DNA from: Euryodendron excelsum
Taxonomy: Eukaryota > Streptophyta > Magnoliopsida > Ericales > Pentaphylacaceae
Length of the DNA: 64,000 nucleotides
Assembly: GCA_033060915.1 (NCBI GenBank)
Contig: CM065378.1
Span: forward strand, 12,101,001-12,165,000
Direction of reading: 5' to 3'
Part shown: piece by piece, positions 1-11,560 of the stretch
How positions within the stretch are numbered: the stretch's first letter is position 1
Layout: every line of letters starts with the position of its first letter
The notes under the pieces: model-generated
Told to the model about the DNA's origin: nothing
Database searches by the model: none
The model's input: the letters and a program-made list of their open reading frames with translations, nothing else
Program-made: the position numbers and the translations under genes

Positions 1-327
1 AGAATCATCTTCGGGTCAATGCCTATGACCAAACCAGAAGGAAAAATCTGCAACACTACTAACAGATAAAACATACTTAACATGTGTAGGGCAGATGCTA
101 AGAAGACCTAAAAAATAGATAAAAAAAATAGTAGACCTTAGATTAATTGGAGGCTATGATTGGAGGCACCCAACAAATAAATAAAAAATGGTGGACCTTA
201 AGTTAATTAGAGGCCATGATTGGAGGCTACAGACGCAAATTAGACTTGTATGAATAGAATTGTGCAACCTAAAAAAAATGTGAGATTCATATTTATATAA
301 CTTAATAATACGTGATTAATTTGCCTC

Positions 328-545
328 TAAGGTCTCATTTGGTATGATTTTTTTACTATTTAAAGACCTTTTTTTAGAGTTTTTTTTGCTAGCTTTTTAT
401 TTATCAAACTTCAATTTTCTGTTGGAGGGTGTTAACAAAGCAAATTGAATTTCAGAAAAAAATTACTAAAAAAAAAACTCTTTAGAAAAAGGGAAAAAGT
501 TTAAAAAAATTAAAGAAAGAAAACCCATACTAGAGGGACCCTAAA
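328..545. repeat. MITE-like imperfect palindrome
   Basis: The left end (about 328-356) and the reverse complement of the right end (about 520-545) are similar, both starting near AGGGT/AAGGT followed by a T-rich run. The inside is T-rich then A-rich, so it could fold on itself. No open frame is present. The ends resemble those of the 34086-34313 insertion, so they may belong to one family. Target duplication was not resolved. Confidence 0.5.
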
Positions 546-1594
546 TATTTGTCCCATTTTTTTTTTACCATTTTTATTATGATTTTGTTTTAGGTATAAC
601 TGTTCATTAGGATTTTTTCCAGCCCCCTCCTACGAAATGTTTGAATGAAGCTTACTTTTGCTCTAGTTCTCAAGGCTTGTGCAATCCGACCCATTTATAT
701 TTTGAACCTCTCGTATTTGGAATCGACCCATTTGTCGTGATTGTGCTGGGCCCCAAGTGCTAGGCCTAGGCCCGCCCAATGTGTTTGTGGCCAGGCCCAA
801 TATAGCCCAGCCACCATACTCTCGCCTGGCAAGGCCTGACGTGGCAAGTGGGTGCCGTGCCAAGCCCAACTAAAACGGGTCATACCAAAAGTTTTGCTTG
901 ATACGTGGAAATCATTGCTACTGCTTTAAGCGGATGCTAAATAGTGGGTGTTTTAAATTAAAATGAAAGAACTACTAATAGTTACATGATTTTATATGAA
1001 AATTATATACGAAAATTTTGTTGGCATGACATTGCTTGGAAACTCAAGTGTTTCTTTATGAGCTCATTGGGTGCAACCTCACCTATTGTTACCAGTCTAG
1101 GCTTCAACTGCCATCAGTAACAGGGTTGTTTTCATTTTGTTAGCTGCTTCTAAGTGTTTTTTTTTTTTTTTTGGTACATAATATGGGAAAAGCCTAGGGG
1201 AAAGAAAAAGGAGGATAATTCGAACCCAAAACCTTAATTATGGATAAGGGCACCATTATCATTGGACCATCCACTCTTACTCTACTTCGGAGTTGCCAAA
1301 GATTGATTAATCTCTTGGAATCAAACATGATCTAAACTCCCTATAAACTAGCAAATGGTAGCCTATTGGTAAGTGGCTCGCTCTATTACGTTGGACTCAC
1401 TTTTTATTAGTGGTTATTCAAGGGGAGTATTATCTAACTATTATGTAATGGATGACATTCGATCAAAGGCAGCTACCCCTTGACTACGAATGCCACTACT
1501 GTCTCACAGAAGGCCCTCGAATCTTGACGTCTCCAAATCAGTATAAGTATAGGGGATTAGAGATAGTTCTAGGTACAATCAAGAATAGAGAAAA
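546..1594. other. Gene-free stretch, likely degraded repeats
   Basis: No supported gene. A GC-richer block at about 700-880 carries repeated GGCCC/GGGCC words on both strands and looks like transposon-derived filler. A poly-T run of about 16 lies near 1157-1172. Short open frames here have no recognisable domain. Confidence 0.5.
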
Positions 1595-3278
1595 AATAAA
1601 AAGGAAGAAGCAAAGAGAAAATAGAAGGAAACAATTTATATGTAAGTGCTCAAAGCTTATGTTGTGTTCTTTTTTATTCTATATTATCAATAAAGTATTA
1701 GATAATCTAGAAAATCTATCCTTAATTGTTCTAGAATAACTAATAAAATAAATAGTTGACAGTTCCTGAATAACTATTCTCTATATTTTGTCTTGAGTTA
1801 TTTTATCTACTTTATATTCTTTTGTTTTATAACAATTTTTTATTTTTTATTTTTTGTAGAGTTTTACGCTCCAACATGCCTAAACAAACAAACAAAAAAA
1901 AAAATAGAAAAGGAGAAGAGAAACCCACTAGTCCATGGCAAGGAACATCATGGGGGTATCTTATTGAGACGCTTTTGTTAATTGTACAACCAAGACTAAT
2001 AAGTGCCAAATTTGCAAAAATTATTGTGAGGTCATGGCTCACCTTATGATAGATAAGTCGCCTCAAATTTGATTGGAAGTTCAAGTCTTTTATGCCATTT
2101 CGAATGTTTATAAATAGCAGTATGGGTGATGGGTTTGATAACAACCAAGAGAGAGAGAGAAAGAGAGAAATAGAAAGAAAGAGTAGAGAGGAAATAGAAA
2201 GAAAGAAACAAAGAGAAAATAGAAGGAAGAAAAATTGAATATATGTTTACTTATGGTAACATTACTCTATCTTGGAGATCGATGAACAAAACATTAACTG
2301 CAACTTTTTTAAATTATTCTGAGAGAATTGCAATTCATGAAGTAAGCCGAGAGTGCATTTGGCTACGATACATAATTCAACATATTCAAATAAGTTGTGG
2401 ATTATCCTCGATGATATTATATGAAGATAATGATTGTCAAGATTACAAGAGGTTACATCAAAGGTGACGGAACTAAGTATATTTCGTCAAAATTCTATTA
2501 TATGCATAAAGCTCCAGAAGAGCAGTAATATCAATGTTCAGTAGACATGTTCAAGTAACAATTTGACAAACGTATTTACTAAAGCACTACCAACAGAGTT
2601 TGAGAAACTATCTAATTCATACCAGAAGTATGAATAAGAGGGAGTCACATACTGTATTCTTTTCCCTTCGCCAACGGTTTTTCCCACAGGATTTTTCTTG
2701 GTAAAGTTTTAATGAAACAGTTTTAATGCACCCATACTAAGTTATGTTACATAATATCGCTGTACTCTTTTTCCTCCGTTAAAGTTTTTTCTCATTGGGT
2801 TTTCCTAGCAAGGTTTTAATGAGGCCATTGTAACATATCTTAATATGTTTTGCAGTCATCCAAGGGAGAGTGTTGTGAGGTCATGACTCACCCCATAATA
2901 GATGAGCCGCCTCAAATTTGATTAGAAGTTCAAGTCTTTCACGCCATTTCGAATGCTTATAAATAGCAGTATGGCCGATGGTTTTGATAACAATCAAGAG
3001 AGAGAGAGAGAGAAATAGAAAGGAAGAGTAGAGAGGAAATAGAAAGAAAGAAGCAGAGAGAAAATAGAAGGAAAAGAAATATAGGTAAATTTTCAAAACT
3101 CATGTTGTATTCTTTTTGGTTCTATAGTATCAATAAAGTTTTGAGTGATTCAGAAGATCTAACCCTAATTGTTCCAGAAGAACTCATATGATAAATATTT
3201 AACAGTTCCTGAAGAACTATTCACTATATTTTGTATTGAGTTATTTTATCTACTTTATATATCTTTAGTTTTATAACA
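1595..3278 (+). mobile_element. Rearranged Ty1/copia LTR retrotransposon remnant
   Basis: The frame at 2243-2467 reads like the RNase H end of a copia polyprotein: a TLTATFLNYSE-like stretch, then ECIWLRYIIQHIQ, then ILYEDN. Similarity continues with frameshifts to about 2620 (IKGDGTKYIS-like, then the segment before the terminal motif). A purine tract at 2861-2870 precedes a complete 3' LTR at 2871-3278 (TG...CA). The 5' side is scrambled: the second half of the LTR lies at about 1595-1834 and the first half at about 2022-2230, so the halves are in reversed order with about 190 bp between them. Gag, protease, integrase and most of the reverse transcriptase are missing. The element is dead. 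Confidence 0.75.
2871..3278 (+). repeat. 3' LTR of the copia remnant
   Basis: This is a 408-bp block starting TGTTGTGAGG and ending TATAACA, right after a purine-rich tract. It contains a TATAAATAG box at about 2959 and a GA-rich leader at about 3000-3070. Its first and second halves recur separately at 2022-2230 and 1595-1834. Confidence 0.7.
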
Positions 3279-6064
3279 AAAGTGTCATTATTGACATTAT
3301 GAGGAACGCTAAATTGAGATAATACAAAATAAAAAACATATTATATTGTGGTTTGATTGAGATTATGGCCATTGATAGAGCAAAATAAATCCAATTAGCC
3401 AAGCCCTAGTAGTTGGAAAATAGCTTAGTTTTGTTCTTATTTTGTTTTGCCCAGGTTCAGACTTTTAGCCGACTATTCCCTCTAACTCATGCAAGGTTAT
3501 GATTTACAAAAATCATGTAAACTTTATACATTACATAAATGATGATAGGCTACAAGGGATATGAGAACAATCGAATTTGAGAAAATAAATTAATTGAGTA
3601 TTATTAGTATGTAATTAACTACACCACATGGCATAGGAAAACCAAACATACTGTCAATGTTAGTAACAATAATAATTGAAAATTCTTCTGATCCATTGGT
3701 TTAATGCGGTAGCTGCCAATGCTTTTTCTTCTAATGTGAAAGAGGGAATCCAAAGTTGTGGGGTGGCCTTCCTATTCTCTATCATAAAAACCTTATCTTG
3801 CCATTGTTATCAAACCCATTTAGGATTTGTCCGCATATTGCGCTTTAGTCAAACAATAAAGCCAGATTCCACCGAATATACCAATGTTGAGTAACATGTT
3901 AATTCAAGTATCTCCATCATACTTCCCCGTTTTGATTCAAACTCGTCTGCTTTCACATTGAGCAAGATGTTGGGAAGCTGATCAACTGATTGTTCACTAA
4001 TACAAGCAATGGGAGGATAAAGTTAATATATCTGCTACATGGATTCACATGCAATACATCCACAGCAACACGGTTTCTTTGAACCAAAATCGTCAAAATT
4101 TGATAAGGTGCTGAGAAAAATTTACATCAGAAACAGTTGCAAAAGCATCTGATAAAAGAAATACACTTTCAAGCAATACTAGTACCAGTAATCAAAACCA
4201 TCAACCTATCAAACAACAAAAACTGCATATATAACTTTACAACAGAATCGGATACCAAAGCCGGCCCCCCTGAAGAAATTTCAATCCCAAGTAGAACCTT
4301 AGGAAAGACTTTCAATTATTAGCGTGGGGCTAGAGCTATGTTTGTTCCACCAAGATTGCTAGAATCGTCTTTGTTGGCTTTCATCCACTGGACTCTAATG
4401 ACTTCTTCAGTATAACAATGAACTCAGTAGTGTAAGAGGTGCAAACCTCCCAAATAGCTCGTCCAAGAAGTATAAGGATAGGCCGAAAACAGAATGTACA
4501 AAACTTGTAGTTGTATGTATTTGTATCATAAGCAAAACTGTGACGTCTCCTGGCACACTTCATAATGGAATTCATGTTCTTGCAAAGTCTCCGGACACTG
4601 ACACAAAAGAAAGGGCAAAGGTGAGTTAAAAGATTGGGGAGAAATATGTCCACGGTCGTGGAAAACGAGGAACAATGAACTAATGCAAGTGGCTAGAAAG
4701 CGGAGCATATATGCAATCAAAGATCCAAATAGATTAACATGTGAAACATTTCCTCAGTGATTGTTGTTCTCAACTGTTGCATTAGTGGTTGCCTGCTGAA
4801 GTCTGTTCCATTAAAGGTACTAACTAGCATCTTAAAATTGGGTAATCAAAATACTGGACATGATGACTGATGACAGAAGTCTAAAATCCCTTGCTTCTCC
4901 AAAGAAATTATTCGACAGTGACATAAAGATACATGGAACTGTGGAAGTGCTAAAAGATAAACAAGAACCAGAAAAGGAACCCAAAAAAAAAAGGGAGTAC
5001 ATGGCCAGATAAATCACCAGAAAAGGAAGGAAGAGAACCGAAAAAAGAGAGGAGGGTATTACGTAGCAGAAGCAACTCAACAAAATAAATAAAAAAAGAC
5101 CATAAAGAGGGGGAAAAAAGTTAAAAACAAGAAGAAAATCCAAGAGGTTCTATTAGGCTCCTGCATCCTTTTGCAAAACCACAAAAATATGAAGTATTAC
5201 TCCCCACTCAGCCTTATTTTTTCTACTACCACATCAACCTACAATCATTGAGGAGCTTCAAGCCTTCAACTCTAATTCAAAAATCAAAGCACCGTCCATT
5301 AAGCCCGAACAAGATCACAGCTTCAAGCCTTGACACTGGTGGCCTTGATGTTTATGTGTCAAGATTAAACTTTTGAGCACAAGGAAAATAACCTACACAT
5401 CTTACAAATGTAATGACCCAGAAAAATTCCTCCCTTGTTATATGATTGCAAACAAAAGCCACCATAACAAAAATGGAAAATCGTTTGAATTGAATCTTAC
5501 AATCACCAAATTTCACATCATCAACCAACATGATTGAGGAAATGTAGGGATTGCTACCTAATATTGCTTTCATAAGGCGCTCATTTTTTATAAGGCAGAG
5601 TCGCAAAAGAGGGCTTCTACAGACTCCATTCATCACATGGCAAATCATACGTGAATGATAAGGCACGGTTCCAAGGGTAAAAATGAAAAAGAAGCTATAA
5701 TATTAAAGGGTACTTTTGATTTTGAAATCAAAAGTTTCTTTTGATTACAAAAAGTACTTTTGAGAAATACAAGTTTCCTTTTTCACATTTCCATGTCATT
5801 CAAAATCACAAATTTCTTTCGATTTTGAGGATTGTTTTTGATTTGTGTAGGCATTCATGGCATGCAATTTGTGAATCATCTTATAAAACTTAATCTCTCA
5901 TAACTCTTTGGTTATGCAATTAGTTACAAGCCAAGGTATGTTTTAGACAGAACAAAGTGATTAGTTTTCCAGCAATTAAGAACAGCAGAAACAACTATTC
6001 ATTGGAAATGCATTCCACAACACAAAAAAGAGATATACTAAACCCAAAACATAGAAAAACTACA
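3279..6064. other. Gene-free stretch downstream of the DUF569 gene
   Basis: I see no supported coding sequence. Several 60-104 codon frames occur (for example minus 5352-5666 and minus 4381-4653). They match no family I know and lack convincing splice context. Part of this may be 3' untranslated sequence or later exons of the minus-strand DUF569 gene that begins at 7047. Confidence 0.4.
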
Positions 6065-7047
6065 CTAACCATTTGATGAGGATGGAACAACAACAACGTG
6101 CATAGTCACATTGTTGGGAGGAAGCTGCAAGCGAAGAGGGTAAAGCTTTCCATTCAATGGGCTACGCGAGCACACAATAATGTCCTCGAGCCCCGTCTCA
6201 TCCTCCAGCTTCCGAGTCAATTCATAAACCCCATTCCCTTTAAATGTAAAAGAAAGTCCCTCCAATCCTTCGTCAACATTGCCAAATTCATCCGCTATAC
6301 TGTAATATATGATCCGCCCATCGGCCGCCCTAGGAGGCGAACTACCCAGAGAATCATTCCACTGCAAACAGAAAGAACCAACAAAATCAAAATCTCACAC
6401 ACAAGAAATTATACCAAGAGACAAACACAAAACTGCAATCGAAATACAGCAATTGCAGAACGGGAAATTTATACCTCTTCTCTTCCAAAACTGGTGGATT
6501 GTACGGAATGAACTGAAGGTGAGCTCGATTCTGAAGCAAAGGAGTCGGAATGGGGGACGGATTGAATCGGCGGTTTGGGGTGGGGTGAGTGGAGTACTAT
6601 CTCGAGGATGTGAACGTCCCAGAGGATCCAATCCTGGGTGGCAGTCCGGTGGGGGATGTCGTGGGTGACGGAGTTGCGCCAGGGAGGGAGGCCGCCGTTG
6701 GCGCGGAGGAAGTGGCCATAGCGGGTCTTAAGCTTGACATGATTGCCTTCTCTGATGGGCTCCCACTCCACGGAGGAGTCGAGGCGGCCAGCCGGCACGG
6801 TCTGGAGGACCTTGCGGCCGGTCATACCTAGGAGGAAGGGCTGGTTGGAGGCGGTGAGGTACTTGCCGTAGCAGCTCTTCAGCCGGATGATGTTTTCGGC
6901 ACCGTCGACGAACTCCACCGTCCACCGGGCGTTCTTGGAGGACCCGCTCCGGTCCTGGGTCACCGAATCGTCGTCTTCAACAGCGTGCAGATACTTGTGG
7001 TGGTGGCTCCGGAGGCGCACCGCCTTGGCGTTGTTGAATAGATCCAT
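6065..7047 (-). CDS. DUF569 protein (actin-crosslinking/fascin-like), full length
   Basis: Two exons on the minus strand: 7047-6475 (191 codons, donor GTATAA) and 6361-6065 (acceptor TTTGCAG), joined in phase 0 to give about 289 residues. The first exon holds the DUF569 beta-trefoil module. Visible motifs are KYLHA near residue 20, RLKSCYGKYLTAS near 55-70, FLLGMTGRKVLQT, and GGLPPWRNSVTHD near 120-130. The second exon holds the C-terminal DUF569 module (IIYYSIADEFGN, then GLEDIIVCSRSPLNGKLYP, then LQLPPNN). Family function is poorly known; a fascin-like actin-binding fold is assumed from similarity. A GT lies just before the TAG stop at 6067-6065, so an extra short 3' exon is possible. It is followed upstream by a shorter paralogue on the same strand. 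Confidence 0.85.
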
Positions 7048-8486
7048 TCCGTTCTGAAAATAGACAATTCAAAAGGGTTATGGCTTATTATTCGATTGAA
7101 AAATCAACCCAATGGAATTCCAGAAATTATCTTTTAGGTGTGAATTTGGTGAGTTTTCGCATAAAAAATGCAAGAAAGAAGGAAGAAGCTAATGTTCGGC
7201 CACGGGCTGCAAGAGTGTAGAAGATAAAAGACAGCTGAGGAAACAATTTTCAACTTGCCAGTTGCCAGTTGCCGGTCAGCGCCCGCCGCATTTGATAGCG
7301 TACATTCATGTAACACGGTTTTAGCTTACGCGTTTGTCAAGTGGCTATAGGATGATACCAGCAATCCACTGGCTACTCTATATTGATCACAAAATTAGTG
7401 CTCATTAATCTCCCTTTCCTATTGATGGTAACTGTAGAAACATCATTTTACATTAACATTTCTCAGATGCCAGTGATCCATAGAGCCCTAACTCTTGCAT
7501 TAACATTTCCATTTATGAGTTTTATGCAGTAACCTCTTGGAATCAACATTTAGGAGAAGGTAAAAGCTAGTTTTTAATAGGTCAAGTTTTTCATAAGCTT
7601 TATTGAACTATTAAAGACTAGGATTGTCGGAAATGAACCTTGCTAACAAGCATGCATTATCTTTTTGTATAAAAGGTAAAGTTTACTCTTTTTCCACTTT
7701 AATTTTCTAGTAAATCAAGGTGCTCTATTATTTAGATTCTTCAAAAAAAAAGAATCGAAAAAAATAAGTTTTTTTGGGAGAGAGAAACCTCAATGTTGGC
7801 TTCACAAGTTAGGTATCCAACCAATTACAATCTGGGTTTGATGCTGTATAGGCCGGTGGTCGCATGTCAAGTATATGGCAAAATCTTAAAAAAAACAAGA
7901 AAAAACCAGAGTAGTAATTATATGATGAAGGATGATTTAGTCTCTTCCAAAATTCGTTTTCAAGACCACGGAGGTCATCTTTCAGGAAGCAAAAATGGAA
8001 TCACCAGTATGGGATGGCATTGAAAATAGTGAAAACCTGACCAGAGTGTTCATGTTCGTGTTATTTTGGTGGTGTGGTCTTAGTCATTTGTATTTTCTTC
8101 CTTGGGGTAGGTAAGGTGCCTATCTTGGACCCATATTAGATTTCAATGTGAATATGACTCTTTTTGTGGTGGGTGGCTTAGTGATGGTCTCCTCTTCAAT
8201 CAGCTTTAAAGTTTCTCCAAACCTAATTAAAGGGTTTATAGCTTTTGAAGTGGTGGGATCTCCAAACCCATTTTTTTATTGGGATTTCAAAAGTTTTACG
8301 AATCTTCCTTCCTTATTTCCTTATAATTAAGAGGTGAAACAATACTACAACATAAAAAGCTAGTTTAGTTGGTCAAAATTTAGGTATTCATTAAAAAAGT
8401 CAGGAGTTTGAATTTTTTTTTCTCAGATTTTTTTTTCGGCTTCAATCTTTCCTTGTAATTCCTTCCCATGAATCCAAAAAAAAAAA
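7048..8486. other. Intergenic DNA between the two DUF569 genes
   Basis: The first few hundred bases should hold the leader and promoter of the gene at 6065-7047. The remainder is AT-rich with no supported gene. I searched the minus strand here for the missing second exon of the 9189-9779 gene and found nothing resembling the IYYS...ADE...GN module. Confidence 0.5.
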
Positions 8487-8742
8487 AACTTCAAGATTGA
8501 TGAAGCTAGTTTAGTCAAAAAATGTTGTTCTCTCATAAGTTGATATTAAAAAAAAAACATTACTATCTGTAAAACTTTAAGATTGATGAAGCTAGTTTAG
8601 TCAAAAAATGTTGTTCTCTCATAAGTTGATATAAAAAAAAAACATTACTATCCGTAAAACTTTAAGATTGATGAAGCTAGTTTAGTCAAAAAATGTTGTT
8701 CTCTCATAAGTTGATATAAAAAAAAAAACATTACTATCTATG
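8487..8742 (+). repeat. Tandem repeat, three copies of about 85 bp
   Basis: Three near-identical units start at about 8487, 8573 and 8658 (spacing 86 and 85). Each contains AAGATTGATGAAGCTAG, TGTTGTTCTCTCATAAG, an A run and ATTACTATC. Differences between copies are mostly in A-run length, so the expansion is recent. Confidence 0.9.
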
Positions 8743-9188
8743 TGACAAAGTGTTTTGATTTAAATTGAACAACTCTAATTTAACAAAAACATTTTGTGTA
8801 CAATATTATATGAATTTTTTGATTATATAATATTACTAGTGTAATTTAGTTACTAAGCAATGAAGTAGCTGGAAAAACATAATTAAGCATGATAGCAACC
8901 TACAATAAATTCATAAGGGTAATTTAAAAAAAAAAAAAAAGAGAATTATTACTGTTATCGTTATTATTATTGTTGAAAAAGATATAAGCCACTGATAAGT
9001 TGCAACCTTTTCAATGAACTTTCAATAATTGAAGTTTCATTTCATATTTTCAAGCATACAAAAGTTAACCCTACTTCATATAATTGATTAATTGAACCTT
9101 ATCTGACATAAGCCCCCCAAACAAGAAATGAAACTAAAAAGCAAAAATTTTCAAGAAAATTTGATAGGAACAAGTTAAGAAAACACAC

Positions 9189-9779
9189 CTTCTTTATGGA
9201 TAGCGTAGTAGGAGTACTGGTAGAATGCATTGACACCGGCGACCCGAGTTCCGACTCGAAAAGATCATCGGAGAGCGAGGAAATACTCGAAACCATCGAT
9301 AAATAATCCTTCAACGACTCATTTTCAGGAATTTCCACAACCTCGACATCCCACAAAACCCAATTATGGGTTGAACCAACGTAGGGACTATCATGGGTAA
9401 CCGAGTTTCTCCACGGCGGCGGCCCTCCGTTCGCCCGCAAATATGTTCCTCCGAAGGCCCTTAGCTTCACCTGAAACCCATCTCTTATCGGCTCCCAAAC
9501 GATCGGCAAGTCCTGCATGTTTTCCGGTATGGTCTGAAGAACCTTGTTTCCGGTCATGCCGAGAAGAAAAGCCCCGTTGGAGGCGGTGAGGTACCGGCCG
9601 TGGCAGCTTTTGAGGCGGATGACGTGTCCGTTGCCTTGGACGAGCTCGACGAGCCACCGGGATTTCCGTGACGAACTGTTGCGGCTCTGTCGGACTGTTT
9701 CTTGGTCGTCGTCGGCAACGAGGTACTTGCCGTTGTGGCCTCGGAATTTGACGGCCTTGGCTTTGCTGAACAACTCCAT
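9189..9779 (-). CDS. DUF569 protein, second copy, apparently lacking the C-terminal module
   Basis: Exon 1 runs 9779-9189 (197 codons) and ends at a good donor (AAG|GTGTGT). Read straight through, the frame stops at 9099 after 226 residues. The beta-trefoil module is intact: MELFSKAKAVKFRGHNGKYL at the start, RLKSCHGRYLTASNGAFLLG mid-domain, and GGPPPWRNSVTHD near 120-130. It is clearly paralogous to the 6065-7047 protein. The linker after about residue 150 is Ser-rich. No exon for the second module (IYYSIADE-type) is visible in the 1.7 kb downstream. It may be a truncated paralogue, or have a diverged or remote last exon. The 226-residue read-through tail is hydrophobic and probably intronic. 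Confidence 0.7.
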
Positions 9780-9943
9780 AGCTAGCTAGTGCCTAGTGAT
9801 GAACTGTACAAACTTTCGACGATTTACGCAGAAACTGAGTGAAAGATTGAAAGTACAGAGATAATAATTAGGAGTAGATTAGTTTATAGCATATGCAAAA
9901 GAGAGAAAAGAGGTATTTGTCCGCTGGTATTTGTTTTGCTTAC

Positions 9944-9945
<2 letters not shown>

Positions 9946-9974
<29 letters not shown>
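9946..9974. repeat. (GA)n microsatellite
   Basis: About 14 GA dinucleotides lie in the upstream region of the minus-strand DUF569 gene (start codon at 9779). On the transcribed strand this is a CT tract, common in plant leaders and core promoters. Confidence 0.8.
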
Positions 9975-9978
<4 letters not shown>

Positions 9979-9979
9979 T

Positions 9980-11557
9980 ACATATATTTTAATTGGAGAA
10001 GCAAGATTTTGTATTTAAATTTACTTGTTGATCTTAAACTCGATCGTCGTGTTTTGGTTTCTTGGAAAGAAAGGTTTGCGAAGGTGGGGGGATATTACGA
10101 ATCTGAACGAAATGTCCGTCGGAAGGACCAAAATGAATGCGTTGACGATGAATCGTGAATCTTCCACGTGAGTACGCATCCGTCACAACTGTAGTTAAAA
10201 AGCTGCAATAGTCACGCGCTTAAACAGCGTGCAAAACTGATCAAAACTTGTCTTATTAGGCTCGGTGATAAATTTATCGTTCTCAATTCTCATAGATGGT
10301 TGAAATGCGTGAAAAGGTTTCTTGACTGTTTTTAACTATCTTATTAGTTTTTTTTTTTTTTTTTTTTTTTTTTTGACTGTTTCTAACCTACTCTTCGGAT
10401 GCATAAAAACAGAAGATTCTTGTTAACAAACTTAAAAATTTTAATTTGTGATATTTGGTTATACTAAAGTAATTTATAAATTAAAATTTTATAATTTAAA
10501 AAATATAATTAAAATGATGTGGTTGAGTTGTGGGCCTTTGTACAATCAGAAAAAAAGAATTCATAAAATATGTTTTTACAAAATGTCAGCATGCCATATC
10601 AAAAAAAAAAAAAATTCTAATTATAAATTCTGAAAGAATACAAATTTTTTTTGTGATAGGATTATGCTAACTACAATCACCCATGTTCAAGTTTTTACGT
10701 AGTGGCTGGGTTAGCTCCTGTAATAAATAACACCCCATTTGTGTCTTAGATAATGCGCTTGACTATTCCTCCCCTATAGATTTTGTACCCTTTGATGGGT
10801 AAAAAGTAAAAGTTATAATAGAAGTGGTATCTCAAATGTAAAAAGTGTTACATTCTTATTATTTGTCTCATTTTTTTTCACTTATGGCCTCTCCGATTTT
10901 GACTATTAAGCAAATTTGGCGATCTCTTAATGGGCCTTTGAACAACTTGCAAATAAGGAATCATATCTTCCTTTTTTTCTTTTTTCATTTTTGCCTTTGC
11001 CATTTCATCACAGTACGTTTATATTTACCAAGTCAGCATGTGAAGGATAACCAAGATCTATTAATTTAGGAAAAATCTAATTTCCTCGTACCCACATTTC
11101 CATGACTCAGATTGTTTGGTCCATTATATAGCAGCCATTGTTTGAATATCCTTAATTCGATATATTTCATTATATTCCGATATACCAAAAATTATGTCGG
11201 ATATCTTGACTGTTATGTCAGATTTTTTTTTTGACAAAAAACGACTTTTATGAATATTTTATTTATCTGTTATTTTTCTTCAATAGTTCACTGATTTTAC
11301 TTTTCGTATCATGATGGATATGTCTTCTCCTAATATTTTAAATAATTTTTTTTTTGTTTCCTCATCATCTGCTAATAGGATGCAATATTCCAAAATATGT
11401 CAATGAAATTTAAATTCTAAGACAACCAAAGTAGTTTTGGACACAATGTTGACCAAAAAGTATTGAAGGACCAAAGTTCAGGAGGAGGGGTAAGGATGAG
11501 TCTGATCCATGAACTCATAGTATGGATGGGAGCGCCACTACTACAGGGTCAACTCGC
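9980..11557. other. Gene-free AT-rich stretch
   Basis: No supported gene. It includes a poly-T run at about 10350-10373 and several short A/T tracts. Small open frames have no recognisable domains. Confidence 0.5.
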
Positions 11558-11560
11558 TAC

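Noticed and set aside
5352..5666. 104-codon minus-strand frame as a separate gene
   Set aside because: No recognisable domain, promoter or splice partners; could be 3' untranslated sequence.
6098..6831. Plus-strand frames of 80-137 codons
   Set aside because: Antisense to the DUF569 gene exons; no family resemblance.
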